Positions 62,617 through 64,000 of a stretch of 64,000 nt of DNA are shown piece after piece; positions within the stretch are counted from its first letter, which is position 1, and each line of letters opens with the position of its first letter. The position numbers and the translations under genes were made by a program. The stretch covers positions 62,001-126,000 of the forward strand of contig JAKURD010000004.1 in assembly GCA_022450045.1 (NCBI GenBank), written 5' to 3'. This stretch comes from Gracilimonas sp. (lineage in GTDB: Bacteria > Bacteroidota > Rhodothermia > Balneolales > Balneolaceae). The notes below the pieces were generated by a model. The model did not search any database and was not told where the DNA came from. It worked only from the letters and a program-made list of their open reading frames with translations.

Positions 62617-63906
62617 TCAGTTTTGTTGCAATAATCTATAGATTAGTAAAGCCGCTCGTTTGGTAAGCTCTTTGTAAGTTTTGAGGTTTACCGTCTCATT
62701 TGGGCCGTGCGCGCCGCTTCCCATGGCTCCGAGTCCATCCAATCCATCTACGTATTTAGCCACAAATGAGATATCCGCAGCACCGCGTTTACCCGGGTTG
62801 TAGGCTTCGACCTCACCCAAGCCCATATCCACGCTCAGGTCATTTAACACATTCAATACCTTCATGTTACCTTCAGTCGGTTCCATCGGTGGGTATCCTT
62901 CATAAATAGTTAATTCGGCTGAGGTCCTTGGCAGATGCCGATTCGTGATCTCTTCCATTTTTGCAAAAGCACGTTCACCCTGTTCAGAAGTCAAAAAACG
63001 AATGCCTCCATGAGCAATGGTCTTTTTAGGGACAATATTGGTCTTGCCACTTACACTTCCCCTGATCTGCTCTTCGTTATAATCCACTTCATTTCCGCCG
63101 AGTATTACTCCCACGTTATACGTTAGGTTCGTTTCTCGAAGTTCTTCATAGAATTGATGGAGTATTCGTGAGGTTTCATAAATGGAACCGGCTCCGGTGT
63201 AGTCACTGAATATACCTGATGAGTGTGCCTGCCTGCCTTCCACTTCCAGTTTCCAGGAATAAGAGGCACGACGGGCAACCGTGGCATAACTGAATCCGGA
63301 GGCCGTTTCAAAACCGAGTGCAATATCACTCTTTTTAGCAGCATCAACCAGGTCTTTCCGGCTGATGGATATGGGACTGCCGGCTTTTTCTTCGTCTCCG
63401 GTAAGGGCTACGATGATTTGTGCATCGGGAATGGCACCGGCCTCTTTTAGAGCTTTTAAAGCATAGAGGATCATCACGTTGCCTGCTTTCATGTCGTTTA
63501 CTCCAGGACCTGTAGCAACGGAATCATTCAGCATTTCGAATTTTTGAAACGGGCTCTCCGGCTCAAAAACGGTATCAAGGTGACCGATAAGGAGCAGTTT
63601 TTTCCCTGAGCTTCCTTTTTGTTCGGCAAAAAAATGTCCGGCCCGATCTACTTCATCCTGAGGAATCCAGCGGGTTTCAAAGCCAAGCTCATCATAGGCT
63701 TCGATATAATTTTCCCCAACGTTACGAACGCCATCAAGATTCAGGGTTCCGCTATTGATGTTTACATTGGTTTCGAGGAATTCTAACGCTTCGGCATGAT
63801 TGGCATTGATGCGGTCAAGGATCTTTTGTTCCGTTTTTGAAAGGTCTTGAGCAAACAGGTTAAAAGTGATAAGCAAAAACAGTGCAGTGCATAAAAGCTT
63901 CTTCAT
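62617..63906 (-). CDS. Secreted M20 family metallopeptidase (CPG2-like)
   Basis: A 429-residue protein with a signal peptide (LLCTALFLLITFNLFA) and the M20 zinc-site signature: LLLIGHLDTVFEPE (metal His and catalytic Asp), GPGVNDMKAGNVMI (bridging Asp), LTGDEEKAGSPIS (catalytic Glu-Glu), and near the C-terminus GSGAHGPNETVNL with another metal His. A dimerisation domain is inserted at about 210-330. It is similar to glutamate carboxypeptidase-like exopeptidases. The gene is a single-gene unit; upstream lies the tail of another gene on the same strand. Confidence 0.9.
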   Translation of the reverse strand: MKKLLCTALFLLITFNLFAQDLSKTEQKILDRINANHAEALEFLETNVNINSGTLNLDGVRNVGENYIEAYDELGFETRWIPQDEVDRAGHFFAEQKGSSGKKLLLIGHLDTVFEPESPFQKFEMLNDSVATGPGVNDMKAGNVMILYALKALKEAGAIPDAQIIVALTGDEEKAGSPISISRKDLVDAAKKSDIALGFETASGFSYATVARRASYSWKLEVEGRQAHSSGIFSDYTGAGSIYETSRILHQFYEELRETNLTYNVGVILGGNEVDYNEEQIRGSVSGKTNIVPKKTIAHGGIRFLTSEQGERAFAKMEEITNRHLPRTSAELTIYEGYPPMEPTEGNMKVLNVLNDLSVDMGLGEVEAYNPGKRGAADISFVAKYVDGLDGLGAMGSGAHGPNETVNLKTYKELTKRAALLIYRLLQQN

Positions 63907-63928
63907 AATTTAAGATCTGTTTTTAAAA

Positions 63929-64000
63929 TTAATTTCCTGCGGAGTTCATGTAATCAACAACCAAATTACTCATGGCTCTGACACCGAGTTTCATCGCGCT
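63929..64000 (-). CDS. C-terminal 23 residues of a gene cut by the window edge
   Basis: Only the end is visible: SAMKLGVRAMSNLVVDYMNS then AGN and a stop. It resembles the C-terminal helix of M20 or amidohydrolase-type proteins, which often end in a helix with A-x-x-x-L-V-V/L-D-Y, but 23 residues are too few to name it. Its stop lies 23 bases before the start of the M20 gene, so the two could be co-transcribed on the minus strand. Confidence 0.35.
   Translation of the reverse strand, partial: SAMKLGVRAMSNLVVDYMNSAGN

Noticed and set aside
1..64000. CRISPR array, tRNA or rRNA genes
   Set aside because: No regularly spaced identical repeats, cloverleaf with conserved TTCRA loop and CCA end, or rRNA-like sequence was recognised. 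Absence was judged by eye, so a tRNA could be missed.

Overview
The window looks like chromosome of a member of the Bacteroidota/Rhodothermota-Balneolota side of the tree, most likely a Balneola/Gracilimonas-type marine or halotolerant bacterium. This is inferred from several signs seen together: TAnnTTTG -7 promoter boxes (TATCTTTG, TAACTTTG, TACATTTG), a TonB/ExbBD operon with HU-like and SPOR proteins, a PorV-like outer-membrane remnant, a DUF4270-like lipoprotein beside a short GT5 glycogen synthase, a ComA-type phosphosulfolactate synthase, and a B. subtilis-type NadA. No database search was possible. No rRNA, tRNA or CRISPR array was recognised.

Region 1 (1-5300) is accessory. It holds a frameshifted IS3-family element running off the left edge, a nitroreductase and a GIY-YIG protein that converge on one perfect hairpin containing both stop codons, a tyrosine recombinase flanked by attC-like imperfect palindromes, and an esterase gene that ends immediately before its expected catalytic histidine.

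Region 2 (5300-34900) is mostly housekeeping: a universal stress protein, CCA-adding enzyme, IspE, glycogen phosphorylase and MscS. A tight seven-gene minus-strand operon follows (beta-barrel, HU-like, HU-SPOR, ExbB, ExbD, TonB, S41 protease). Next come NadA and NadC, a NifS-like desulfurase with a DsbA-like protein, ArgS, a beta-propeller protein, a methyltransferase, DnaN with a SAM hydrolase, a decayed PorV-like gene, MiaA, a purS-clpS-purQ-lptB-rhodanese run, and Rho.

Region 3 (35000-48700) has envelope and glycogen genes. A minus-strand series carries a TPR protein, a beta-barrel, a DUF4270-like lipoprotein, a short GT5 synthase-like protein, ComA, MalQ and GlgB. After it come a LolC/E-type permease, a membrane-anchored MurF-like ligase and a sugar nucleotidyltransferase. 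With GlgP and a secreted neopullulanase (60.6 kb), the window encodes most of a glycogen/maltodextrin cycle, but no recognised GlgC.

Region 4 (48700-52000) is a small graveyard. It contains a diverged 147-bp tandem repeat framed by a 10-bp inverted repeat, then fragments of a PH-domain protein, an efflux adaptor and an RND permease, then an intact Na/Pi cotransporter and one copy of a dispersed repeat whose other copy is at 11.4 kb. Region 5 (52000-64000) carries RuvA, RuvC, FabI, DinB, a lipoprotein metalloprotease, a SulP transporter, PrfC, a REP-rich spacer, neopullulanase, an M20 peptidase and the tail of another gene.

The most unusual parts are the recombinase with attC-like palindromes, the tandem-repeat element at 48.7 kb, the truncated esterase, the GT5 protein without the usual KxGGL motif, and several families of dispersed palindromes.
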